11,408 nucleotides of DNA. It comes from DATMXS01 sp050260275. Lineage in GTDB: Bacteria > Acidobacteriota > Terriglobia > Bryobacterales > Bryobacteraceae. Numbering within the stretch: the first letter of the stretch is position 1; every line of letters begins with the position of its first letter. Shown piece by piece: positions 1 through 6,483 of this stretch. The notes beneath the pieces are model-generated. The model made no database searches and was not told the origin of the DNA. It saw nothing but the letters and a program-made list of their open reading frames with translations. The DNA lies in assembly GCA_050260275.1 (NCBI GenBank), contig JBLNBX010000110.1:1-11408 (forward strand). The letters run 5' to 3'. A program made the translations under genes and the position numbers.

Positions 1-1878
1 AAGGTGGCCGGCAGAGCGCGGGATCGTGATCGGCAGCTTACCGCTGGGGTTGAAGTCGCCGAAGATGGCTTCCGCAACCGCGCGGCCGTTCTCCTGGCCC
101 AGGTAGAAGCACTCGAAGATGCCCGACACATTCTGCGCGAGATAGTTGATCGACAGCGGCCGGCCGTTGTACAGCAGCACGATCACAGGCTTGCCAGTGG
201 CCACCATCGCACGCGCCAGCTCTTCCTGGCGGCCCACCATGTCGAGCGACGTGCGGTCGCCCATGTGTTTCAGGCCCCAGGCCTCGCGCGACGTCTGCTC
301 GTTGCCTCCGATGGCAAGTATGATCACGTCCGCCTGCTTCGCCACTTCCACCGCCTCGGCGATCTGCTTGCGGTCCTCTTCGGGGTTGCTCGGCACAACC
401 TCGTCCTGGTGCCAGGAGCCGCCGATGGTGATCTTGCAGCCCTCGCTGTAAAGCACCTTCGCGCGATCGCCCACGCGCCGCTTGATGCCCTCGAGAACCG
501 TGATCTCGTGCTTCGGCTTGCCGCTGTAGCCGCCCAGCAGCGTGCGGTCGGCGTTGGGACCGATCACGGCGATCGTCTTGATCTTGTCCAGGTTCAGCGG
601 GAGCACGCCGTCGTTCTTCAACAGTGTGATCGACTCGCGCGCAGCCTGCATGGCCAGCTCGACGTGTGCATCGCAACCCGAGATGCGCTCAGCCTCGTCG
701 GGATCGACGTACGGATCGTCGAACAGGCCCATCTGGAACTTCCAGTACAGCATCGGCGCGACGAGTTCATCCAGCTCGGATTCCTTCAGCACGCCCTTCT
801 TGACCAGCTCCACCAGGTGCAGGTAGCAATCCGGCTCGGGCAGCTCGATATTGACGCCGGCCTTCACCGCGAGCGCGCAGGCTTCCTTCTTGTCCTTCGC
901 GACGAAGTGGCCGTGCGTGTCTGGCCGGTAGGAGAGTTCCCAGATGGCATAGTAGTCGCTGACAGTGAAACCTTTGAAGCCCCACTCCTTGCGCAGGACA
1001 TCGCGGAGCAGCCAGCGGTTGGCGTGCGAGGGAACGCCGTCGACTTCGTTGTAGGACGGCATCACGCTGATCGCGCCTGCCTTCTGAATCGCCTCTTTGA
1101 AGGTGTACAGGAATGTCTCGCGCAGCACGCGCATGGAGACGTTCGCCGGAGCGCAGTTCTGGCCTCCTTCGGGCTCGCCGTGCGCGACGAAGTGCTTCAG
1201 GGTGGCGATTACGCGCTCCTTATTCTTAAACGTGCGGTCGCCCTGGAAGCCGCGCACAGCGGCGATGCCCATCCGCGATACGAGGTAAGGATCTTCGCCG
1301 AAGGTCTCTTCCACGCGGCCCCAGCGCGGTTCGCGCGCCACGTCCACCACCGGCGTCAACACCTGGTGCGTGCCGCGTGAGCGCGCCTCGATCGCCGCCA
1401 TCGTGTACAGCTTCTCGATGAGTTCCGGGTTGAAGGTTGCGCCCAGCGCGATCGGCTGCGGGAAGCTCGTGGCATCCGGCGCGACGAGCCCGTGCAGCGC
1501 CTCTTCATGGAACATCACCGGGATGCCGAGCCGTGTGTTCTCGAGGAAGAACTTCTGGATGGCGTTGGTGAGTTCGGCCATCTGGCGGGCGTTCCTGCCG
1601 CCGCCGGCATCGTTCGGGCGGCCTACCTGGCCCAGTCCGTGGCCCTTCTTGAAAGCTGCCTTGGCCTTCTTGGGATCGAAGTTGCCCTCTGCGTCAACAA
1701 GGGTCTGCTCCTTCTGCTGCCACATGCAGATCATCTGCGCGGCTTTTTCTTCAAGCGTCATCCGCGACAGGAGGTCCTTTACGCGCCTGGCCGGCGCCAG
1801 GGCGGCGTTCTTATACGGAGGGAGTTTCCCTTTTTCGTTCTTCTTCACGGAAGTGGTTCGGGAGGTCTGCTTCTTCAT
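1..1878 (-). CDS. Glycoside hydrolase family 3 (beta-glucosidase/beta-xylosidase type), 3' end outside window
   Basis: Predicted exo-acting glycosidase that removes beta-linked glucose or xylose from oligosaccharides. The visible 626 codons are open without a stop and continue past base 1, so the C-terminal fibronectin-like part usual in this family is not seen. Residues about 30-390 form the GH3 N-terminal barrel: PRWGRVEETFGEDPYL at 184-199, KHF at 228-230, and TVSDYYAI at 305-312, where D308 is the expected nucleophile. Residues about 410-626 are the alpha/beta sandwich domain (QAARESITLLKNDGVLPL at 411-428; GNEQTSREAW at 525-534, in the area of the likely acid/base Glu). The ATG at 1878 is chosen because AAGGA lies 8 bases upstream (1891-1887). 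An in-frame ATG at 1935 falls inside the probable -10 box. No signal peptide is visible: the N-terminus is Lys-rich and hydrophilic, suggesting a cytoplasmic enzyme acting on imported oligosaccharides. It is divergent from the dehydratase operon. Substrate cannot be fixed from the sequence. Confidence 0.93.
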   Translation of the reverse strand, partial: MKKQTSRTTSVKKNEKGKLPPYKNAALAPARRVKDLLSRMTLEEKAAQMICMWQQKEQTLVDAEGNFDPKKAKAAFKKGHGLGQVGRPNDAGGGRNARQMAELTNAIQKFFLENTRLGIPVMFHEEALHGLVAPDATSFPQPIALGATFNPELIEKLYTMAAIEARSRGTHQVLTPVVDVAREPRWGRVEETFGEDPYLVSRMGIAAVRGFQGDRTFKNKERVIATLKHFVAHGEPEGGQNCAPANVSMRVLRETFLYTFKEAIQKAGAISVMPSYNEVDGVPSHANRWLLRDVLRKEWGFKGFTVSDYYAIWELSYRPDTHGHFVAKDKKEACALAVKAGVNIELPEPDCYLHLVELVKKGVLKESELDELVAPMLYWKFQMGLFDDPYVDPDEAERISGCDAHVELAMQAARESITLLKNDGVLPLNLDKIKTIAVIGPNADRTLLGGYSGKPKHEITVLEGIKRRVGDRAKVLYSEGCKITIGGSWHQDEVVPSNPEEDRKQIAEAVEVAKQADVIILAIGGNEQTSREAWGLKHMGDRTSLDMVGRQEELARAMVATGKPVIVLLYNGRPLSINYLAQNVSGIFECFYLGQENGRAVAEAIFGDFNPSGKLPITIPRSAGHL

Positions 1879-1933
1879 GAGTTCCGTCCTTGTGCGAGCG
1901 GCAATAAGCGCCGGCGGGAGACATCGCTTGGAC

Positions 1934-1939
1934 ATCATA
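1934..1939 (-). promoter_or_regulatory. Probable -10 box of the GH3 gene
   Basis: The minus strand reads TATGAT here, one mismatch from the sigma-70 consensus and about 55 bases before the GH3 start codon. No good -35 hexamer is seen at 16-18 bp; the nearest is TGAACT at about 18 bp. The promoter may therefore be weak or activator-dependent. Confidence 0.35.
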
Positions 1940-1965
1940 CCAGAGACTTCCGAGCGCAGTTCACA

Positions 1966-1975
1966 TGTTTAAACA
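1966..1975. promoter_or_regulatory. 10-bp perfect palindrome, possible operator
   Basis: TGTTTAAACA is a perfect palindrome lying just upstream of the presumed -35 region of the GH3 gene. Its position suits a regulator site, but a 10-bp AT-rich palindrome can occur by chance and no regulator gene is in the window. Confidence 0.2.
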
Positions 1976-2076
1976 GATCCGGGAGTTTGCGGCTGCACCC
2001 GAAACTACGGGCGCGAAGGCCTGCCCAAAAACCTGTGCCGCGGACGGCTCGACAGCGTGCAGCGCCCGACGGGGGA

Positions 2077-2093
2077 CCAGGCAGTGTGCCTGG
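2077..2093. repeat. Perfect hairpin, 7-bp stem and 3-base loop
   Basis: CCAGGCA-GTG-TGCCTGG forms a perfect stem-loop. It has no T-run after it, so it does not look like an intrinsic terminator. It lies 60 bp from the palindromic cluster at 2153-2284 and may belong to the same dispersed element. Confidence 0.45.
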
Positions 2094-2152
2094 CTCGTCC
2101 GGCTCGGCAGCACTTCATCTCGGCAGCATTTGTTTATGGGGGCGGGTATTCA

Positions 2153-2284
2153 TGTGGGGCGGGCGCCCTCGCCCGCGCCGCACCCCCTGGTCCGGCTTGG
2201 CTGGGCTTGTATAGACGAGTCGATGGGCTCAGCGCCCGATTGGGGCGACCAGGGGGTCGCCCGCGGACCTGGGGGTCCGCCACA
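2153..2284. repeat. Palindromic repeat element made of three hairpins (REP/MITE-like candidate)
   Basis: Three perfect hairpins with 4-base loops lie within 132 bp: GCGGGCG-CCCT-CGCCCGC (2159-2176), GGGCGACC-AGGG-GGTCGCCC (2243-2262) and GCGGACC-TGGG-GGTCCGC (2263-2280). The last two are directly abutted. The outer ends TGTGG (2153-2157) and CCACA (2280-2284) are inverted copies of each other. No protein is supported here; the frames that cross it have low-complexity Arg/Pro/Gly translations. Such GC-rich hairpin clusters in intergenic DNA are typical of dispersed extragenic palindromes, but the genome copy number cannot be seen from one window. Confidence 0.5.
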
Positions 2285-2556
2285 CAAAGCTGTAGTCTTG
2301 ATGTGCTTGCATCCGTGTTGGCCTGAGCGCACGCAGTCAAAGCCTGGCCGGTACAGGTTCACGCGTATCACGTTGTGGCTGGACGCTGAGGCGCGAATGC
2401 CGCCCCGAAAGGTGGTGTCTAACAACCAGACCCCGGCTCCAGTCTCCCGGGCTTGTTGTTTGCGCTCATATGCACGCGCCTTAAGCGGCCGTCCAGCGAA
2501 TGGGCAGTCTGACGAAGCCTTTCGCCCGTGGGATTCCTCGCTGCATCTGTCGACCG

Positions 2557-2585
2557 TTGACATGCACGCCGTTGCTGGATATAGT
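2557..2585 (+). promoter_or_regulatory. Sigma-70 promoter of the dehydratase-SDR operon
   Basis: TTGACA at 2557-2562 and TATAGT at 2580-2585 are separated by exactly 17 bp. The -35 is a perfect consensus and the -10 has one mismatch. Transcription would start near 2592, giving a leader of about 40 bases before the TTG start codon at 2634. Confidence 0.7.
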
Positions 2586-2633
2586 TTGAGCAGACAACAA
2601 AAGTGCTGTCGCGCGCTGCACCGAGGTTAACAC

Positions 2634-3887
2634 TTGAAAATCATAGACATACGTCCGACTACGGTCACGGTTCCGCTGCAGGCTCCACTGCGCCATGCGA
2701 ACGGGTGTCACTGGGGCCGGTTCGTAAGGACCGTCGTCGAGGTGGAGACCGACAACGGCTTGATCGGCCTCGGCGAGATGGGCGGGGGAGGCGAGTCCGC
2801 CGAGAACGTATTCAGGGCGCTCAAGGGCGTATTACAGGGACATGATCCGGCGCGTATCGAGGAGATGCGCTTCCGGATAGCGAATCCAACCGCATCCTTA
2901 TACAACAACCGGACGCAGGTGCTGGCGGCGCTGGAGTTCGCGTGCCTGGACATACTCGGGCAGGCCTGGGGTGTGCCGGTTCACGCAATTCTGGGCGGCA
3001 AGCTGCGCGACCGCGTGCAGTTCGCGTCCTACTGTTTCTTCCGGTACCCCGACGCGAAGACGGGCGAGGGCGAGGTGCGCACCATCGAACAGGTGGTCCG
3101 CAATGCGCGCGAGCTCAAAGCGAGGCACGGGTTCACCACGCACAAGATGAAGGGCGGCGTGTTCCCGCCGGACTACGAACTGGAAGCCTACCGCGCGCTC
3201 GCCGCCGCATTCCCGGAGGACAACATCAGGTTCGACCCAAACGGCGTATGGAGCACGGAACAGGCCATCCGGTTCGGCCAGGCGATCGAGGGACTGCGCA
3301 ACGATTACCTTGAAGACCCCGTGTACGGCCTGAACGGCATGCGCCGCACGCGGGAGAAGGTCCGGGTTCCGCTTGCGACCAACACGGTAGTGGTCAACTT
3401 CGAGCAACTCGCGGCCAACGCCCTCGATACTGCGGTTGACGTAATCTTGCTAGACACCACGTTCTGGGGTGGCATCCGCGCCTGCGTGAAAGCGGCCGGC
3501 GTGTGCGAGACGTTTCAACTCGGCGTGGCCGTCCACTCGTCAGGTGAGCTTGGCATCCAACTCGCCACCATGCTGCACCTCGGGGCGGTCCTCCCGAACC
3601 TCTCGTTTGCCGCGGACGCGCACTACCACCACCTCACGGATGACATCATCGAGGGCGGGCTCATGCGGTATGAGAACGGAGCCATCGCCGTGCCGGATGG
3701 GCCCGGGCTTGGCGTGAGGCTCGATCGCGAAAAGCTCCGGCATTACGCCGAGCTCTATCGCGAGCTGGGCGGTTATCCTTACGATCGCGACCCGCTGCGG
3801 CCATCATGGGCGCCGCTGGTCCCTAACGACCGCTGGGCCGACCCCAGCGACGCGCGCGTGCCGGATCTGCGAGGCGGCGCGGCGTGA
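2634..3887 (+). CDS. Glucarate dehydratase-like enzyme (enolase superfamily)
   Basis: Predicted Mg2+-dependent dehydratase of a six-carbon aldarate or related sugar acid, making a 4-deoxy-5-keto product. The 417 residues match the usual length. The capping domain covers about 1-125. The barrel carries KMK (K171, K173), D201 in RFDPNGVWS, E227 in YLEDPVYG and N250 in LATN as metal ligands, and the D274/H301 pair (LLDTTFWGG; VAVHSSGELG). This is the glucarate dehydratase arrangement, and the tail YPYDRDPLRPSWAPLVPNDR also resembles that subgroup. The start is TTG: GAGG at 2623-2626 is 7 bases upstream, and MKIIDIRP is a typical family N-terminus. The gene has a strong promoter and overlaps the SDR gene by 4 bp. 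Exact substrate (glucarate, galactarate or a relative) is not decided by sequence. Confidence 0.9.
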   Translation: MKIIDIRPTTVTVPLQAPLRHANGCHWGRFVRTVVEVETDNGLIGLGEMGGGGESAENVFRALKGVLQGHDPARIEEMRFRIANPTASLYNNRTQVLAALEFACLDILGQAWGVPVHAILGGKLRDRVQFASYCFFRYPDAKTGEGEVRTIEQVVRNARELKARHGFTTHKMKGGVFPPDYELEAYRALAAAFPEDNIRFDPNGVWSTEQAIRFGQAIEGLRNDYLEDPVYGLNGMRRTREKVRVPLATNTVVVNFEQLAANALDTAVDVILLDTTFWGGIRACVKAAGVCETFQLGVAVHSSGELGIQLATMLHLGAVLPNLSFAADAHYHHLTDDIIEGGLMRYENGAIAVPDGPGLGVRLDREKLRHYAELYRELGGYPYDRDPLRPSWAPLVPNDRWADPSDARVPDLRGGAA

Positions 3888-4657
3888 GTTCTCTTTTCGA
3901 CCTGACGGGGCGGGTCGCTGTCGTCATCGGCGGGACCTCCGGACTGGGCCGCGCAATCGCGCTGGGACTCGCGCAGCACGGCGCAGCCGTGGTTGCATCC
4001 GGCCGCAGGCTCGAGGCCGTTCTGGACACGGCTGCGGCGATAGAGAGTTTCGGCGGCCGCACCCTGCGCGTGCAGGTTGACGTGAACTTCCGCGAGTCGA
4101 TCGACGGTCTGCGGGACTCCGTGACCGGCGCGTTCGGCCGCATCGATATTCTAGTGAACGCGGCCGGCATCACGTCGAAGAAGCCAACTGTGGAGGTGAG
4201 CGAAGAAGAGTGGTGCTCTCTCACCGGCACGAACCTGAACGGGGTGCTGCGCGCGTGCCAGTCGATGTACGCGCCGCTCAAGGCGAGCGGGCGCGGCCGA
4301 ATCATCAACATCGCCTCGCTGGCCTCATTCGTGGCGTTTCACGAGGTGGCGGCGTACGCGGCTTCGAAATCCGCCGTGCTGTCGCTCACGCGCAGCCTGG
4401 CATGCGAATGGGCGCGCGACGGAATTGCCGTCAACGCGATCGCGCCTGGCGTCTTCCCAACCGGTCTGAACAGCCACCTGCTCGAGGGCACCGCCCGCGG
4501 CCGTGAGCTTCTGATGAGGACCCCTATGGCTCGCTTCGGGCGTCCGGAGGAGGTTGTAGGCGCCGCGGTCCTGCTTGCTTCGGATGCGGCGAGCTTCATC
4601 GCGGGCCACTGCATCGTGGTGGACGGCGGTTTTCTCGCCTCGGGCGCAAACTCGTAG
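3884..4657 (+). CDS. SDR-family NAD(P)-dependent oxidoreductase
   Basis: Classical short-chain dehydrogenase/reductase of 257 residues, cytoplasmic, probably oxidising or reducing a sugar-acid carbonyl/hydroxyl. The Rossmann nucleotide-binding loop GGTSGLG is at 16-22, NAAG at 92-95, a structural Asn at 117, and the catalytic set is S145, Y158 and K162 (AYAASK). The C-terminal PEEVVGAAVLLASDAASFI and the VDGGF end (247-250, with VDGG typical) are family hallmarks. The GTG start at 3884 shares GTGA with the stop of the dehydratase, so translation is probably coupled. Best family analogies are gluconate 5-dehydrogenase and 2-deoxy-D-gluconate 3-dehydrogenase (KduD-like). Context suggests a step next to the dehydratase in a sugar-acid pathway, but the substrate is inferred. 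Confidence 0.9.
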   Translation: MSSLFDLTGRVAVVIGGTSGLGRAIALGLAQHGAAVVASGRRLEAVLDTAAAIESFGGRTLRVQVDVNFRESIDGLRDSVTGAFGRIDILVNAAGITSKKPTVEVSEEEWCSLTGTNLNGVLRACQSMYAPLKASGRGRIINIASLASFVAFHEVAAYAASKSAVLSLTRSLACEWARDGIAVNAIAPGVFPTGLNSHLLEGTARGRELLMRTPMARFGRPEEVVGAAVLLASDAASFIAGHCIVVDGGFLASGANS

Positions 4658-4765
4658 GCGCGCGCCGGCGCGTGTGAGGAGCCGCCATGCGTGCGTCGGG
4701 ATTGCTCCGGGCCTGCCGGCACCCGCGCCGGAGTGTTGCGCGGGTCGAGGGCCGCGCCCGGCCTC

Positions 4766-4840
4766 AATGCTGCGCCGGTCAATCACGCCCCGGTCAATGC
4801 CGCGCCCCTCAATGCTGCGCCAGCCGATGCCGCGCCGGTC
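4766..4840. repeat. Five tandem 15-bp repeats
   Basis: Units at 4766, 4781, 4796, 4811 and 4826 follow a consensus of AATGCYGCGCCGGTC with a few changes each. Read on the plus strand in one frame they give NAAPV, NHAPV, NAAPL, NAAPA and DAAPV. That frame runs straight into the tRNA gene, so I do not treat it as a gene. The remainder of 4658-4942 holds no supportable gene. Confidence 0.75.
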
Positions 4841-4942
4841 TCGGTTCTGCGCCGCACAATACCAAGCCACTCAGTGCCGCGCCGTTCCAGCGCATGCGCG
4901 CGCCGCGCGTGTGCTACGCTGATGAGCGCATACCCACCGCAC

Positions 4943-5016
4943 GCGCCCGTAGCTCAGCCGGATAGAGCGACTGGCTTCGAACCAGTAGGCCGGGGGTTCG
5001 AGTCCCTCCGGGCGCG
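4943..5016 (+). tRNA. tRNA-Arg, anticodon TCG
   Basis: A full cloverleaf of 74 bases: acceptor GCGCCCG pairs perfectly with CGGGCGC, the D-arm is GCTC/GAGC, the anticodon stem is ACTGG/CCAGT around loop CTTCGAA (anticodon TCG, reading CGA), the variable loop has 5 bases, and the T-arm is GGGGG-TTCGAGT-CCCTC with one G-T pair. Discriminator G at 5016 is followed by an encoded CCA (5017-5019). The metabolic genes lie to its left and defence genes to its right, so its 3' end is a likely island attachment site. Confidence 0.95.
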
Positions 5017-5019
5017 CCA

Positions 5020-5417
5020 GAGTTTTCAAAGACTTCCGGGCAAACGGCATAATCGTTTTGGTCCAAGTTAGGTCCAAAAGGCTTGTGGTGGCGGTTGGTG
5101 GGCTTCGTCTCGCCAAGCCTCCCGCTCCTTCCTGTTGATCAGCAAGCCCTTGGTGGAGATGGTGGCGATGGGACGCTATTTCCCGGAATGTTGTCGTGCT
5201 ACGACGACATTCGATTTCCCTATATAAGGGTTCCCCAAGCTCCCCACGGCTACCACCGGGCGCGAGCCGGGCGCGCTTGTGGCCGGCGGGTGGTATTACA
5301 AGCTCATCGGCAGCGGAGGGCCTGCGGCGCGCCCTTTCGAGCTTTGGTCAATCTTGTTGACTTCTGGGCACTTCCCCGCGATCAGCCGTCATGGTGCCGG
5401 CCGGGAGGAGGCAGACG
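5020..5417. other. Gene-poor stretch after the tRNA; possible integrase remnant
   Basis: No convincing gene is seen. On the minus strand, from about 5138 into the tRNA, one open frame reads RHHKPFGPNLDQND followed by the standard translation of an antisense tRNA. This vaguely resembles the C-terminal tail of tyrosine recombinases inserted at tRNAs, but an in-frame TGA (5141-5139) cuts it off and no catalytic HxxR or Tyr motif is visible. CCCTATATAAGGG near 5219-5231 is a short imperfect palindrome with a TATA-like core. Confidence 0.2.
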
Positions 5418-5663
5418 ATGGCCGACGCGCCGATTACGCGCGGTAATCCTCAATACCTGGGAGGACCGGTGGTCGGCGGTTTTCCGAGGCATGCTCTGGG
5501 GAGCGATGGGAGGAATGAGTTCTTCGAAGCTCTCCGCGGCGAGATCGCCCACGACCAATCCCGCGGCGTCCGGACGGCAGGCCGACAGTTGCTCGCCAAG
5601 CTGAGCGGAGCGAGCTGTAGATGGCCGAGCGCGTTGCTCGCGCGCTTCGCTGCCGCGCGATAA
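5418..5663 (+). CDS. Possible small ORF upstream of the cyclase
   Basis: An 81-residue frame begins at an ATG with a strong ribosome binding site (GGAGGAGG at 5404-5411, 6 bases upstream). Its stop at 5661-5663 lies 11 bases before the preferred cyclase start. The first 60 residues look protein-like (MADAPITRGNPQYLGG; NEFFEALRGEIAHDQS), but the last 20 are Arg/Ala-rich and look like unselected GC-rich sequence. I recognise no family. It could be a small leader protein of the Pycsar operon or a remnant of an older gene; the Shine-Dalgarno is the main argument in favour. Confidence 0.3.
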   Translation: MADAPITRGNPQYLGGPVVGGFPRHALGSDGRNEFFEALRGEIAHDQSRGVRTAGRQLLAKLSGASCRWPSALLARFAAAR

Positions 5664-5664
5664 T
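5634..5664 (+). promoter_or_regulatory. Weak candidate promoter just before the cyclase
   Basis: GATAAT at 5659-5664 resembles a -10 box, with TTGCTC at 5634-5639 and a long 19-bp spacer. If used, the transcript would begin only a few bases before the ATG at 5675, giving a nearly leaderless message. That would fit the lack of a Shine-Dalgarno at that ATG. Confidence 0.2.
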
Positions 5665-5674
5665 AGTCGGACGC

Positions 5675-6478
5675 ATGTCAAGTCGTCCGCCATCTCTTCT
5701 GGACGTTTTTTCCCGCATGCTACCCGGAACGCCAAGCAAATGGACCAGGCGTTACGTTGAGCAGGTGATCGATCGCTGCAACAAGCGGATTCAGGTCTTG
5801 CGTGACCGGATTGGCGGCGTCACGCAGGGGCGGGTTATGCCCGACCTCGATCAGGTCACGATCGGCAGCGGAAAGCAGTTCAATCTGGCTGTGCTCTTCC
5901 TTGACATCTGCGGTTTTTCCTCGCGTGCAAACTGGACAGCCGAGGAGCAGAAGATCGTCCTCGCAACGATGGACATCTTCATGGCGGAGATGCTGAATAT
6001 CGTCCGCGACTTTGGGGGCACATTCGAGAAGAACACCGGAGATGGCTTGATGGCATACTTCGGCGAGGGTGCGGCGACGGACACGGACAGGGTTAAACCG
6101 GCGGTCGAGGCTGCCGTCGTGATGCACTACGTCAACGATCACCTCCTCACGCCGTGGTTCCAGGGCCAGCGCGTCGAACCAATTCGCTTTCGTATCGGCA
6201 TCGACCTGGGGCCAGTCACCGTCGCGCGCGTTGGCCTGCGCGGAACTGAAAGCAGCATCGTCGCGATTGGCACGTCGGCGAATGTTGCCTGTAAACTGAT
6301 GAACCTCATCCCAAACGGCGGTATCTGCATCGGCAACAGTGTATACCGCAGTCTGCCCCACAACTGGTCGCAAGCATGTCGCCAGTGTGACGAGCCTACG
6401 GGGTTCGTGTATGTCGCGAGCCAAGCGCCATATCCGGCTTGGGAGCTGAACCAGCGGCTTTCACCACCTGTCGTGTGA
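5675..6478 (+). CDS. pycC: Class III nucleotide cyclase, Pycsar cyclase (PycC-like)
   Basis: Predicted soluble pyrimidine cyclase making cCMP or cUMP as a phage alarm signal. The 267 residues have a helical N-terminus (about 20-50) followed by one cyclase homology domain (about 70-250). Metal-binding aspartates are D77 in LFLDICGFS and D123 in NTGDGLMAYFG. K119 precedes the second. The transition-state region SIVAIGTSANVACKL (194-208) has N203, but K207 stands where class III cyclases usually have Arg. There is no receiver, HAMP or membrane domain, as expected of Pycsar rather than signalling cyclases. The assignment rests on this compact form plus the PycTM-like gene 5 bp downstream. The start at 5675 (MSSRPPSLLDVF) is preferred; an in-frame ATG at 5621 would add an Arg/Ala-rich stretch that looks non-coding. 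Neither start has a clear ribosome binding site. cCMP versus cUMP output cannot be read here. Confidence 0.85.
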   Translation: MSSRPPSLLDVFSRMLPGTPSKWTRRYVEQVIDRCNKRIQVLRDRIGGVTQGRVMPDLDQVTIGSGKQFNLAVLFLDICGFSSRANWTAEEQKIVLATMDIFMAEMLNIVRDFGGTFEKNTGDGLMAYFGEGAATDTDRVKPAVEAAVVMHYVNDHLLTPWFQGQRVEPIRFRIGIDLGPVTVARVGLRGTESSIVAIGTSANVACKLMNLIPNGGICIGNSVYRSLPHNWSQACRQCDEPTGFVYVASQAPYPAWELNQRLSPPVV

Positions 6479-6483
6479 ACAAC

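Noticed and set aside
4..1380. 458-codon plus-strand open frame
   Set aside because: It is antisense to the GH3 gene, whose frame has clear catalytic motifs; the plus translation has no recognisable domain and reflects GC-rich codon shadowing.
2150..2563. Overlapping frames on both strands in the divergent intergenic region
   Set aside because: They cross the hairpin cluster, have low-complexity translations and no ribosome binding sites.
4661..4672. Perfect palindrome CGCGCCGGCGCG after the SDR stop
   Set aside because: Only C and G, no loop and no T-run; likely chance in GC-rich DNA rather than a terminator.
4766..4840. CRISPR array
   Set aside because: The repeats are directly abutted 15-mers without spacers, and no cas gene is present.
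4691..5071. 126-codon frame carrying the NAAPV repeats
   Set aside because: It reads straight through the tRNA-Arg gene and has no good ribosome binding site.
4871..5116. Minus-strand frame with PEGLEPPAYWFEASRS
   Set aside because: This is the well-known false translation of the antisense strand of a tRNA gene.
5720..6424. 234-codon minus-strand frame
   Set aside because: Lies wholly antisense to the cyclase, which has intact catalytic motifs.
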